Of a DNA stretch of 12,395 nucleotides, positions 1-7,172 are shown piece after piece (position 1 is the stretch's first letter; the number at the start of each line of letters is the position of its first letter). The notes below the pieces were generated by a model that was not told the DNA's origin, did not search any database, and saw nothing but the letters and a program-made list of their open reading frames with translations. The translations under genes and the position numbers were made by a program. This DNA comes from Bacilli bacterium (GTDB taxonomy: Bacteria; Bacillota_I; Bacilli_A; ML615J-28; CAG-313). The stretch covers positions 1 to 12,395 of the forward strand of contig CAAGKY010000150.1 of assembly GCA_900770645.1 (NCBI GenBank). The letters are read 5' to 3'.

Positions 1-3000
1 CCTACAAATGTATATCCATCATCACTAACAGGAATATCACCACTATATTCAGCAGTAGTTCCATATTGTCCAACTGTTGTTGCTAACAAAGTTTCTCCAT
101 TATACCAATATACATAGTATGTTTGTAATGTACCTGTAAATTGAGCTGTTAAAGTTAAATCTTCAGTAATAGTTATACTTGAACCTTTTGCATAAGTATT
201 TCCATCACTTCCTAGCCAACCACTAAATACATTATTTTTGTATTGAACATCATCTGGTTTTGTTGGTGTAGATCCTGAATATGAAACTACACTTCCACTT
301 GAAACTTTGTTAGTTTGTAGAATTGTTCCATCATAATTTACCCAACTTACATTCAATAGTTCTGTTGCTGTAAATTGTGCTTCAAAATCTGTATTTACTA
401 AAATAGGTTTACTTATGCTTGGACTCCAACCACTAAATTCATAAGAATATTCTTCATCATTTGGTTTTGTTGGTGTTGCTCCACCATAAGTTACATATTC
501 TCCTTCACTTACTGAAGTTGTATAAAGTAATGTTCCATCATAATTATAGAAATTACACTTAAGTAACACTACAATGTTGTCAGCTGTTATAACTAAACTT
601 GAACCCCAATAAGCTCTATATTCATCTAATTGAACGTTTGAAATTGTACCATTAATATGAACTCTACCAGCTAAAACCGATTTTTCTTGATTTAGATTAT
701 TATCATCAATTCCACCACAAGTTAATAAATAGTCTAATATCGAACTATCAGGTAGTGTCCAATCAATTCCTAATAATCTAACCCTTGCTAGACTTTGAGC
801 TGCTATTGTTTCTTCTACTATTGCTAATGTGTCGATAGCTGAATTTTCTATTCTTAAAGTATTAACATTGTTATATCCTTCACAAGTAAAATCAGTAATG
901 AATGTTTGATTTAAAATAGTTATATTACTTACCGAACTTGGTAAATGTAAAACTTTTAAGTTACCACCATTAGGAACTTTTACTGAAGTTGTTGAAGTAC
1001 CTGTTGCGTATAATTCTTCAATATTACTACAACCACTTGCATCTATTACTTGTGTTAAAGATGGACAATTACGAACATCTAATTTTGTAAGCAATTCATT
1101 GTTCCCTATTGTTAATACTTTTAAGTTGGTATTGCTATAATCAGAAGCTGAATTACCTATAACTAATTGCTTTAATTTAATACCACTACTAACATCTACT
1201 GTACCAGGATACAAAGGACTTAAATCTCCTATATCACTAATACGACTTGCCCCATAAATAATCATTGGTGTATCATTGAATATTTGGTCTGGAGCTTCTA
1301 TTATTGTTTCAACATCATGTGTTCCTCTTGCGTTAAACATATTTTCATCATATTTAACTGTTATGTATTGGTCAGCGTATGGTGTGATATGTGCATCGGC
1401 ATTTGGCACTACACTTCCATAAGTATCAGGTGTGTAAATACGCAAAGTCATATAATTATTTTTATAATCTGAAGCTACATATTTACTATCCATATAATTT
1501 AAACGATTATATAACCACCATTTTAAATGATCTAATCTACTACCTTGTGCAATATATAAATAAGTACCAATTCCATCTTCAATTAATGGGTTTTTGTACT
1601 TTTCAATGGCATCATAGTTATAGTTGCTTTCACAAATTTTACTGATTTGTTGACCATATAAAATACTCATTACACTATCATAAGTAACAAGATTATTGTT
1701 TCTTAAATCGTTATAAAATTCTGTTATTTCATCAGCAAATGCTTGTTCGAAGTTATTCCATAAAACTGAAGACTCCCCATTGAATACATTTTGACTACCT
1801 TGTACATCGTGATATTCAACGTGGTAATCAAAGTCATTAACCCCTTCATTGTTTAACCCAAACGCTGTATCCATATCGTAAAATGTAGGATACCATATAG
1901 AACCATCCCAAGTTGTTAAGAATAAGTTCTTGGCTCTACTATCGACCATTGCGAATAATTCAGTTAAACAATAATAAAGCAATGTTGCTTCTAAATTAAA
2001 ATAGCTTTCAAACTCTTTTTTAAACTTTTCTAAATTCCCTTGAGTTGAAGCTACCCAACTAACTACACGACTTAAATTTGTATAGTTTGTATATTTATCA
2101 GGGTATCTTGACTCAAAGTTTTTTGCTACTTCAGTTGTATCTTCAAAATTATCATTTTGGAATAAACAATGAGTTGAAGTATTATTTTTAAATTCCCAAC
2201 TTTCACAATTAGGGAAATCAGTTGTATATCCCCATGTTGTTGTATCATCTTTATCGTTGTTGAAGTTGTAAACTCCTAAACATTCAGCTGTTGCTGTACT
2301 GCTTGTTTTATGCCATACAACAATAGGAAATCCTGTAATAGCTGCTTGAACTTTTGCGTTTTCAGCACTTGCTGGAGTTTCAGGATATAAAGTGTTAACA
2401 ATCTTCGCAAGTCCTGTATTATGGCTGTGTGAAGACTCCATATAATCGGCTTTTAAACAGAATACCTTTTCTGGTATGCTTACACTCGTTAATTGATATT
2501 CTCCAGGTAATTTAAACTTATAGTTCTTTCTTGGATAATATTGTGAAGATGTCCCTTGAATATCTAAAGTTGCTGAAACAGCTGTAAAGTTTCTTGAACT
2601 ATCAAAATTGTTAACATAATTAATATCTACTGTCTTTTTATCTCCCTTTGAAGCTGGTAATTCTCCAATAAAAGTTAAACAAGGGATTTTAACAAGTACT
2701 TTGTTATAGTTGATATTTCCATAACTATCGAAAATATCATTGTTGCTATAAAGTTTTAATTTTGTTTGTGTATCAGGTGTATCAGCAATATAATTTGTTA
2801 ATATATCTTTATGATCCAAATTAATGCTATAAACTCTGATATTGTATAAATCTACTGTTGCATCTGAAGAACCTATTGTAATACCTATTGGTGTTATTTG
2901 ACTAAAGTTATCATCTGATGGATATTGTGCTAATCCACTTAAAATACCATTAATATATGTATAAATTAATCGGTTTTCAGAAGTCGGTTCTATTGAGAAT

Positions 3001-4550
3001 GCTATTCTTACTTTTTCATCTTCTTTAAATTTAGTTGTAATTGTTGTTTGTTCTGATTTTAGAGTTACAAGATTACTTGTTAATGAAAATCCTACTCCAC
3101 TCATACAATCAATTAAAACACTATCATAATCTCGAACATCTCTTGTTGAAAATTCTAGTTCTATTGTTTTACCAACACTTCTAAAATCATCAGCAAAGAT
3201 TTTAAATGGAATTGTTACTTTCGCATCTCCATTAATTCTTAAAGTTGAGTCCCCATTTTCATCTGTAACCCAACCATTACTTTTCCAGTTAAAGTTGGTA
3301 AATTCGGCTTTTATATCGTTATTTTCCCACGTTTTTCGTGTTTCCTCATCTTCGTTATTACTTCTATTAACTGAACTTAAATAAAGCTGTAAATTGTGTG
3401 AAATCGGCTCTATATCAATTTCAGTTGCTTCTACTTGAACTAAAAACGATACACTTGCTCCATTTGACTCAATTGTAAATGTTGTTGCTCCTGTTGGATA
3501 ATCTCTTAAACTCCAAGTTTGTTGAGTTCTATCTACACTTATATTACTTACTGCTTCACCATTAATTGATAAAGTTACATCAGAATATAAACTATCAGGT
3601 GTAAATACTACATAGTTAAATTGCAATAAATCACCTTGAGTTACATGTGTTGTCGCAAATGGGCAACCTATGATAGTTTCAGTTCCACCATTATTTACAA
3701 CTAAATCATAAGATAATACATTACTTGTTAATGTTGAACTATCTATTTTAGCAGTCATATATACATATACTTTGTGTGATCCATGCGATAAAGTATCAAA
3801 TGTATATGTCATTGCTTTGTTTGACTCTGTAACTATTTCTGTATAATCTGTTCCATCAATAACAAAATGCACTGTTTTTTCAATGTTTCCTATTGGTGTA
3901 TATCTATATGTAATAGGATTTGTGTATATCCCAAAACCATCAAAAGTAGAACTAATAGACAACTCAATAACTTCAATATTAAAAACTAATGATGAAGATA
4001 AATCTCCAGAAGTAACTAAAACTTCGATAATGTGTGTTCCACTTGTTATAGAAGCAATTGTTGCTGTATTATCGCCTTGTGAAATAGTTCGGCTACTAAC
4101 AAGTACACCATCAACATATACTTTTTCATTACCTGTTCTAGTTGTGTAATTTTCTCTAGCAAAATTATATTCTAATGATATTGTTTCCCCTTGAGCTGCA
4201 ACGTTTGTTAATGGTGATATGTTGGTTAATATGATTTCATCATATACTCCACCACCTCCACCAATTTCTCCATTGTTGTATTTTTCTTCTAAAGAAACTC
4301 CATCATCAAAATATACTCGGTCAGCAGTCGTTGTATTATTGCCTACCATTTCTTGTATTGTTTCTTCTATTTGGTCATAAACTGCTTCGGTATTAACTGA
4401 TATTACATTTTCTTCATTTATGTTAATTCCAAACCCTGTTGACAATTTATCTTGCTTTTTTGATAAATCAGGTTTATTGGCAAGAGCTTCATAATCTATT
4501 TGATGATCTACACCATCTGGTGTTCTTACTTTTTTAATCAATGTACTCAT
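1..4550 (-). CDS. Giant phage fibre/adhesin with CotH-type kinase domain, partial at 3' end
   Basis: The frame is open from an ATG at 4550 to the window edge, giving 1,516 residues with no stop, so the C-terminus is missing. GGAGGTGG at 4556..4563 sets the start. There is no signal peptide. Residues 1-95 resemble phage fibre N-termini (ALANKPDLSKKQDKL) and end in a Gly5 linker. Residues 100-370 hold about three Ig-like beta modules, and 419-590 look like a LamG/concanavalin-like jelly roll. Residues about 645-1020 match the CotH kinase family: GTSSQYYPRKNYKFK at 666-680, GFPIVVW at 740-746, NNDKD ending at 766, DSRAKNLFL at 870-878 and FYDMDTAFG at 890-898. Residues about 1090-1290 are leucine-rich, like BspA or internalin repeats. 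From 1326 on come InlB B-type (Flg_new) repeats. I infer a virion receptor-binding or host-modifying protein, because it follows terminase and fibre genes. A host surface adhesin is less likely without a secretion signal. Kinase activity is unproven. Confidence 0.85.
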   Translation of the reverse strand, partial: MSTLIKKVRTPDGVDHQIDYEALANKPDLSKKQDKLSTGFGININEENVISVNTEAVYDQIEETIQEMVGNNTTTADRVYFDDGVSLEEKYNNGEIGGGGGVYDEIILTNISPLTNVAAQGETISLEYNFARENYTTRTGNEKVYVDGVLVSSRTISQGDNTATIASITSGTHIIEVLVTSGDLSSSLVFNIEVIELSISSTFDGFGIYTNPITYRYTPIGNIEKTVHFVIDGTDYTEIVTESNKAMTYTFDTLSHGSHKVYVYMTAKIDSSTLTSNVLSYDLVVNNGGTETIIGCPFATTHVTQGDLLQFNYVVFTPDSLYSDVTLSINGEAVSNISVDRTQQTWSLRDYPTGATTFTIESNGASVSFLVQVEATEIDIEPISHNLQLYLSSVNRSNNEDEETRKTWENNDIKAEFTNFNWKSNGWVTDENGDSTLRINGDAKVTIPFKIFADDFRSVGKTIELEFSTRDVRDYDSVLIDCMSGVGFSLTSNLVTLKSEQTTITTKFKEDEKVRIAFSIEPTSENRLIYTYINGILSGLAQYPSDDNFSQITPIGITIGSSDATVDLYNIRVYSINLDHKDILTNYIADTPDTQTKLKLYSNNDIFDSYGNINYNKVLVKIPCLTFIGELPASKGDKKTVDINYVNNFDSSRNFTAVSATLDIQGTSSQYYPRKNYKFKLPGEYQLTSVSIPEKVFCLKADYMESSHSHNTGLAKIVNTLYPETPASAENAKVQAAITGFPIVVWHKTSSTATAECLGVYNFNNDKDDTTTWGYTTDFPNCESWEFKNNTSTHCLFQNDNFEDTTEVAKNFESRYPDKYTNYTNLSRVVSWVASTQGNLEKFKKEFESYFNLEATLLYYCLTELFAMVDSRAKNLFLTTWDGSIWYPTFYDMDTAFGLNNEGVNDFDYHVEYHDVQGSQNVFNGESSVLWNNFEQAFADEITEFYNDLRNNNLVTYDSVMSILYGQQISKICESNYNYDAIEKYKNPLIEDGIGTYLYIAQGSRLDHLKWWLYNRLNYMDSKYVASDYKNNYMTLRIYTPDTYGSVVPNADAHITPYADQYITVKYDENMFNARGTHDVETIIEAPDQIFNDTPMIIYGASRISDIGDLSPLYPGTVDVSSGIKLKQLVIGNSASDYSNTNLKVLTIGNNELLTKLDVRNCPSLTQVIDASGCSNIEELYATGTSTTSVKVPNGGNLKVLHLPSSVSNITILNQTFITDFTCEGYNNVNTLRIENSAIDTLAIVEETIAAQSLARVRLLGIDWTLPDSSILDYLLTCGGIDDNNLNQEKSVLAGRVHINGTISNVQLDEYRAYWGSSLVITADNIVVLLKCNFYNYDGTLLYTTSVSEGEYVTYGGATPTKPNDEEYSYEFSGWSPSISKPILVNTDFEAQFTATELLNVSWVNYDGTILQTNKVSSGSVVSYSGSTPTKPDDVQYKNNVFSGWLGSDGNTYAKGSSITITEDLTLTAQFTGTLQTYYVYWYNGETLLATTVGQYGTTAEYSGDIPVSDDGYTFV
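3..575 (-). repeat. Tandem InlB B-type (Flg_new) repeats inside the giant protein
   Basis: Three successive protein repeats of about 70 residues occupy residues 1326-1516, the third cut by the window edge. Each has an aromatic-rich start with YDGT or YNGET, then a YGGATPTKP or YSGSTPTKP segment, then FSGW and a closing 'L..QFT'. The first two copies are also similar at DNA level around 246..265 and 459..478, which suggests duplication. Such repeats are best known from secreted adhesins of Listeria, Bacteroides and gut Firmicutes, so their presence here suggests exchange between host surface genes and phage fibres. Confidence 0.8.
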
Positions 4551-4555
4551 TTTTG

Positions 4556-4563
4556 CCACCTCC
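4556..4563 (-). promoter_or_regulatory. Ribosome binding site of the giant fibre gene
   Basis: On the minus strand GGAGGTGG sits five bases before the ATG at 4550 and starts two bases after the TAG stop of the upstream gene. It fixes the start of the giant protein, whose frame has no stop in this window. Confidence 0.8.
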
Positions 4564-4565
4564 AA

Positions 4566-4967
4566 CTATGAAGTTATAGCTTCAGTAGAACTTACAACAG
4601 TTATAGTAACATCATAAGTACTTGAACTTGCTGAACCATTCACTGTTCCAAAACCTTCAGCATTGTAACTATAACCATCTTCAAGTGAAATTGAACTTAA
4701 TCTCAATGCATCTCCTTCATAAATTGTACTTCCATCAATTACTTTTCCAATACTTCCACCAGTTCCACTTTCTCTACTTGTTACTTCTATGCTGTATGAT
4801 TTTAATACACTACTAGATATAGTTGCAGGAAAGAATTTGATATTCACATTTAATGTATAAGGCTTTACCCAAATTTGAGTTCCGTTATATTTAACTCTTT
4901 TTACATTAGCAGTTGTAGAATTATACTTAATATAATCAACTGTACTTCCATTAAATTTTATTGGCAT
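4566..4967 (-). CDS. Small beta-rich phage structural protein
   Basis: This 133-residue protein is unnamed. Its first 35 residues contain the segment VKRVKYNGTQIWVK, a pattern common in tail or baseplate proteins of Gram-positive phages, where a short 'K-NGT-W' beta hairpin precedes a variable domain. The remaining 98 residues are Ser/Thr/Gly-rich and predicted by eye to be all-beta, with no signal peptide, cysteine or membrane segment. It starts 9 bases after the stop of the upstream fibre gene, with an AGGGTGAT ribosome site, and ends just before the ribosome site of the giant protein, so the three genes form one operon. I infer a virion decoration or fibre component, perhaps a partner or adaptor of the giant protein. 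The function is not established from sequence. Confidence 0.75.
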   Translation of the reverse strand: MPIKFNGSTVDYIKYNSTTANVKRVKYNGTQIWVKPYTLNVNIKFFPATISSSVLKSYSIEVTSRESGTGGSIGKVIDGSTIYEGDALRLSSISLEDGYSYNAEGFGTVNGSASSSTYDVTITVVSSTEAITS

Positions 4968-4976
4968 ATCATCACC

Positions 4977-5474
4977 CTAACTTGAATATGTAATAGATAA
5001 TGTAGTCCCTGAAATAGACATTGAAAAGTTTTTACCATTAATTTTTAAAGCATTATTTGCTGTTGTTGCTGTTGCAGCTGTTTCAGCACCTGTTGCATAA
5101 TCAGCACTAGTTGCTTTAGTAGCTTTATCAGCATTTGTTGCATTTTTTGCAGTTTCAGCTGTCCCAGCTCTTGTGGCATATGTAGCATTAATTGTTCCTG
5201 TTAGTAAACTAGCATCTATTGTTCCTACAATTTGATTACCATTTACTGTACCTGTAATTGTTCCAGCTTTTGTTGCTTCAGTTGCTTTTTTAACAGTTGT
5301 CCCATTTGACTCGAAAATATCTGTAATTGCTTTTTCATTAATAGTTTCAGTTACGTTTTTAGCATCAGTTGCTACCATTGAGTCTACTTGTTCTTTTAGT
5401 TCGTTAAATTCTTCTGTTGATACTGCTTCGTGTAAGCATCCAGCCTTGTCTATTGCATAAGATTTTTTACTCAT
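4977..5474 (-). CDS. Ala/Thr-rich phage fibre protein (possible head or tail fibre)
   Basis: The protein has 165 residues. Residues 1-60 are an ordinary N-terminal segment with a likely short coiled coil (EEFNELKEQVDSMV). Residues 72-145 are low-complexity, with repeating ATxA, GTI and NADKAT units rich in Ala, Thr, Gly and Asn. Residues 143-165 form a beta-prone tip (LKINGKNFSMSISGTTLSI). This layout of attachment region, repetitive shaft and beta tip is typical of trimeric phage fibres. I infer a head-fibre or tail-fibre subunit but cannot say which. The start has a near-ideal GGAGGAGG ribosome site that lies inside the end of the small terminase gene, and the gap between the two genes is only three bases. 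The downstream structural genes follow without a promoter, so all should be co-transcribed from 6069. Confidence 0.8.
   Translation of the reverse strand: MSKKSYAIDKAGCLHEAVSTEEFNELKEQVDSMVATDAKNVTETINEKAITDIFESNGTTVKKATEATKAGTITGTVNGNQIVGTIDASLLTGTINATYATRAGTAETAKNATNADKATKATSADYATGAETAATATTANNALKINGKNFSMSISGTTLSITYSS
5040..5261 (-). repeat. Degenerate Ala/Thr repeat region of the fibre shaft
   Basis: Codons for Ala, Thr, Gly and Asn recur as ATxA, NADKAT and GTI units at protein residues 72-145. The DNA shows matching imperfect GTTGC/AGCTGT-type repetition on the plus strand. It is coding repetition of a fibre shaft rather than a CRISPR or iteron array, since the units vary and there are no unique spacers. 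Confidence 0.65.
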
Positions 5475-5477
5475 ATT

Positions 5478-5957
5478 CTATTCCTCCTCCCAATTGTTAT
5501 TATTATTGTTTATTTGTATTTCTCTTAACTTTAATTCTTGCTCTTTAAGATCATTAGTAAATACATCGTTTTGTTTCCATGTTTTATCCCAATTCTTTAA
5601 AAGCATATTAGCAGCTGCTTCACTGGGTGGTTGATGTTTAGTTGTTTCTTTTACAAAGGTTACTTCTTCCCCTTTGCTTGATTTCTTAATGTGCTTCTCA
5701 CTTTCTTTGTAATCATATCCTTTTGCTTTTTTAAATAAAGAAGCCTTAATCTCTAAAACAGCAATCTTTCTGCTTTTTTTAATTGCGTTCGATAATTCCG
5801 AATATTTGTTTTTATAATCACATAATGTTGATTTTGCAATACCTAAAGCATCAGCAATTTCTTGTAATGTTGCTCCTGTCTCTGCCCATTTTTTTATTTC
5901 TTTTAAATATGGTTTTACTGCTTCATCATATATGCTCGGTCTTCCTCTCTTTGCCAT
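5478..5957 (-). CDS. terS: Phage terminase small subunit-like protein
   Basis: This 159-residue protein resembles small terminase subunits of Gram-positive phages, which bind the packaging site and recruit the large ATPase subunit. It opens with MAKRGRPSIYDE and a helix-turn-helix at about residues 24-52 (GATLQEIADALGIAKSTLCDYK). A basic helix follows, then KKAKGYDYKE at 76-85, a KETTKHQPPSEAA segment at 103-115 and a KNWDKTW motif at 121-127. These match the 'KGY.Y.E..T.K..PPD..A...LKNR....W' layout of the family. Six asparagines in a row near the C-terminus (150-155) come from an AAT/AAC triplet run. The start uses GAAGGTGA as ribosome site and lies about 110 bases below a perfect promoter. 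No large terminase gene follows, which is unusual. A related transposase-type HTH protein is the alternative. Confidence 0.75.
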   Translation of the reverse strand: MAKRGRPSIYDEAVKPYLKEIKKWAETGATLQEIADALGIAKSTLCDYKNKYSELSNAIKKSRKIAVLEIKASLFKKAKGYDYKESEKHIKKSSKGEEVTFVKETTKHQPPSEAAANMLLKNWDKTWKQNDVFTNDLKEQELKLREIQINNNNNNWEEE

Positions 5958-5997
5958 ATTTTCACCTTCAGTTTACTATTTGAATACTTTTGTATAT

Positions 5998-6054
5998 AAA
6001 AAAGGGCTGAACAAAAAACCATTAAATTAATGTATTTTTTATTCAACCTCCTTT
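5998..6054 (-). promoter_or_regulatory. Leader with orphan ribosome site, imperfect hairpin and U-tract
   Basis: Between the promoter and the small terminase gene the minus strand carries AAAGGAGG (6047..6054) with no start codon at useful spacing. An imperfect inverted repeat follows (6008..6025 with 6027..6045), then GCCC and six T (5998..6003). It could be an attenuator, a weak terminator or the remnant of a lost small gene. The hairpin is A+T-rich and separated from the T-tract by four bases, so termination is uncertain. Confidence 0.35.
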
Positions 6055-6075
6055 AATTATAATTCTCTTGCCCTT

Positions 6076-6104
6076 ATTATACCATAAAAAAATCCATTTG
6101 TCAA
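6076..6104 (-). promoter_or_regulatory. Perfect sigma-A promoter with extended -10, drives virion genes
   Basis: On the minus strand TTGACA (6104..6099) is followed by a 17-base spacer and TATAAT (6081..6076). TGG directly before TATAAT gives an extended -10 (TGn). The expected transcript start is about 6069. It lies between the replication-type block and the small terminase gene, so it likely drives the packaging and fibre operon. A 10-bp palindrome, AATTATAATT (6055..6064), overlaps the start of the transcript and could be an operator. Confidence 0.85.
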
Positions 6105-6122
6105 TATCTTCCAATTAGTTTT

Positions 6123-6551
6123 TTACCCTTCTAAAAGTTGTTGTTCTTGCATTTCTAATTGTTTTGTCTCGGTGATCATCATTCTATAATACTTTTTAAT
6201 ATCAGCTTCTAACCAATCAGGAACAATACCTCTTTCAATGAATTTCATTGTTTTATCATATTCGCTTGGTCTTCCTGGTTCGCATTCGTGGAAATACCCT
6301 TTGCTTTTCATATATTCAATAACATCAAACTTAATATGTACTTTGGCTTTTTCGCATTCTTCTGCTATTTCATTTATTTTAGGTAAGAACTTTGATTTTT
6401 TAATAATGTTTTTAATGGCTGCTACCATAGTTTCATTGGAGTAGTTTTTTAGAAAGTCATAGTGTAATTCGATTTCGGCTAGGGAGTATTCTTTCCCATA
6501 CGCTAAACCTAGATAAGACATATTGGCTGTGAATTTTTGTTTATCTATCAT
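6123..6551 (-). CDS. Probable phage replicative helicase loader/inhibitor-like protein
   Basis: The protein has 142 residues and is largely helical. Residues 1-65 (FTANMSYLGLAYGKEYSLAEIELHYDFLKNYSNETMVAAIKNIIKKSKFLPKINEI, described here in part) follow the pattern of a phage domain seen in G39P-type helicase loaders: an aromatic-spaced helix pair, 'Y..LK.Y....M..AI..II.+.KF.P.I.EI'. Family members bind a DnaB-type helicase and deliver it to the origin. The C-terminal half is charged and contains PGRPSEYDKTMKFIE and a Gln/Glu-rich tail. It overlaps the upstream gene by 11 bases and has a GGAGGT ribosome site, so translation is coupled. Lying below the replisome-organizer gene, it fits a replication role. 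The assignment rests on pattern recall, and an unrelated phage protein of this shape is possible. Confidence 0.5.
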   Translation of the reverse strand: MIDKQKFTANMSYLGLAYGKEYSLAEIELHYDFLKNYSNETMVAAIKNIIKKSKFLPKINEIAEECEKAKVHIKFDVIEYMKSKGYFHECEPGRPSEYDKTMKFIERGIVPDWLEADIKKYYRMMITETKQLEMQEQQLLEG

Positions 6552-6885
6552 CTTCTACCTCCAATGCTTTTGAAATAGCATTTATTTTTGATTTGTTTTC
6601 TAATATTTCTATGTCATCAATACAACCACTTTTAAATGTTATTGTTCTAAATTCATCTTCATATGAATTTTCGACGTGTTTATCAATAACTAATTCTGGT
6701 TTTATAGCATACCACGCTTCAAGTTCGGTTTTGATTCGATAGAGTGTTTGTAGTTTTTCATTCATAACTTCATCTCTATTTTTATAGAATGTTTTGTCAA
6801 ATTGATTTTCAATTCCAATTTTATTTATTTGTATTTCGTGTTTACATAATTCTATTTCTCTTTCAATAAATTCTAAACTATTCAT
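6541..6885 (-). CDS. Unknown helical phage protein
   Basis: This is a 114-residue protein starting MNSLEFIEREIELCKHEIQ. The first 60 residues look like an alpha-helical hairpin or coiled coil with regular Leu/Ile spacing, including the phrase YRIKTELEAWYAIKPEL at about 52-68. The second half is mixed and acidic. I do not recognise a function; similar short coiled-coil proteins are frequent in Gram-positive phage early regions. An ATG 15 bases upstream (6900) is in frame but has no ribosome site. The ATG at 6885 has GGGGGTGG five bases before it and overlaps the upstream stop as TGATG, so I chose it. The gene overlaps the next gene by 11 bases. Confidence 0.65.
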   Translation of the reverse strand: MNSLEFIEREIELCKHEIQINKIGIENQFDKTFYKNRDEVMNEKLQTLYRIKTELEAWYAIKPELVIDKHVENSYEDEFRTITFKSGCIDDIEILENKSKINAISKALEVEDDR

Positions 6886-7157
6886 CAATTCCACCCCCAT
6901 AATTCAAATAGTTTGTATAGTAGTCGGTGTGTTTTTACCTTAATGAATGAAGAAAATTTAATTTCTCCCTGCATCGTTGTACAGTAACATTCATATGCTT
7001 CAAGTGTTTTATCAATTAAAATTGTACAGTGCCATTTGTTAATTAACTTTAAATAACAATTATTATTAAATATAACTTTCCACCCCAACTCTTCCAACTC
7101 TTTAAATATCTTTTGTTCTTCTTGTTCTCTAATCCTTTGTGATACTTTTGGTGGCAT
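6885..7157 (-). CDS. Unknown small phage protein
   Basis: The product has 90 residues, basic at the N-terminus (MPPKVSQRIREQEEQKIFKE) with a likely amphipathic helix. A beta-prone part follows (WKVIFNNNCYLKLINKWHCTILID) and the end is WGWN. Cysteines at three spaced positions (CYL, CTI, CYCTT) do not make a clear zinc site. I do not recognise a family. The start has an excellent GGGAGG ribosome site (in GGGAGGTTAATGAATA, just before the ATG). The stop overlaps the next start as TGATG, so the two are translationally coupled. Its place in the replication operon suggests a helper of DNA metabolism, but this is only by position. Confidence 0.6.
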   Translation of the reverse strand: MPPKVSQRIREQEEQKIFKELEELGWKVIFNNNCYLKLINKWHCTILIDKTLEAYECYCTTMQGEIKFSSFIKVKTHRLLYKLFELWGWN

Positions 7158-7172
7158 TATTCATTAACCTCC

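Noticed and set aside
1..4550. Host cell-surface adhesin rather than phage protein
   Set aside because: The N-terminus has no signal peptide and looks fibre-like, and the gene follows terminase and fibre genes at operon spacing. The missing C-terminus means this cannot be fully excluded.
5040..5261. CRISPR-like or iteron-like tandem repeats
   Set aside because: The repetition follows codons of an Ala/Thr-rich fibre shaft, units vary in length and sequence, and no spacers exist.
1284..5983. Several plus-strand open frames of 60-90 codons inside the minus-strand virion genes
   Set aside because: They lie antisense to well-supported minus-strand genes, have odd Cys/Phe/Tyr-rich compositions, lack ribosome sites and are expected by chance in low-complexity A+T-rich DNA.
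5915..6022. 35-codon frame in the leader of the terminase gene
   Set aside because: The orphan ribosome site is 24 bases upstream of its ATG, and it runs into the terminase gene in another frame with no recognisable product.
6002..6075. AAGGGC/GCCCTT pairing that would close the leader hairpin into a strong terminator
   Set aside because: The AAGGGC arm (6070..6075) lies between the -10 box and the expected transcript start near 6069, so it is probably not in the RNA.
6886..6900. Earlier in-frame ATG at 6900 for the helical protein
   Set aside because: No ribosome site precedes it, while the downstream ATG at 6885 has GGGGGTGG and a TGATG coupling with the upstream stop.
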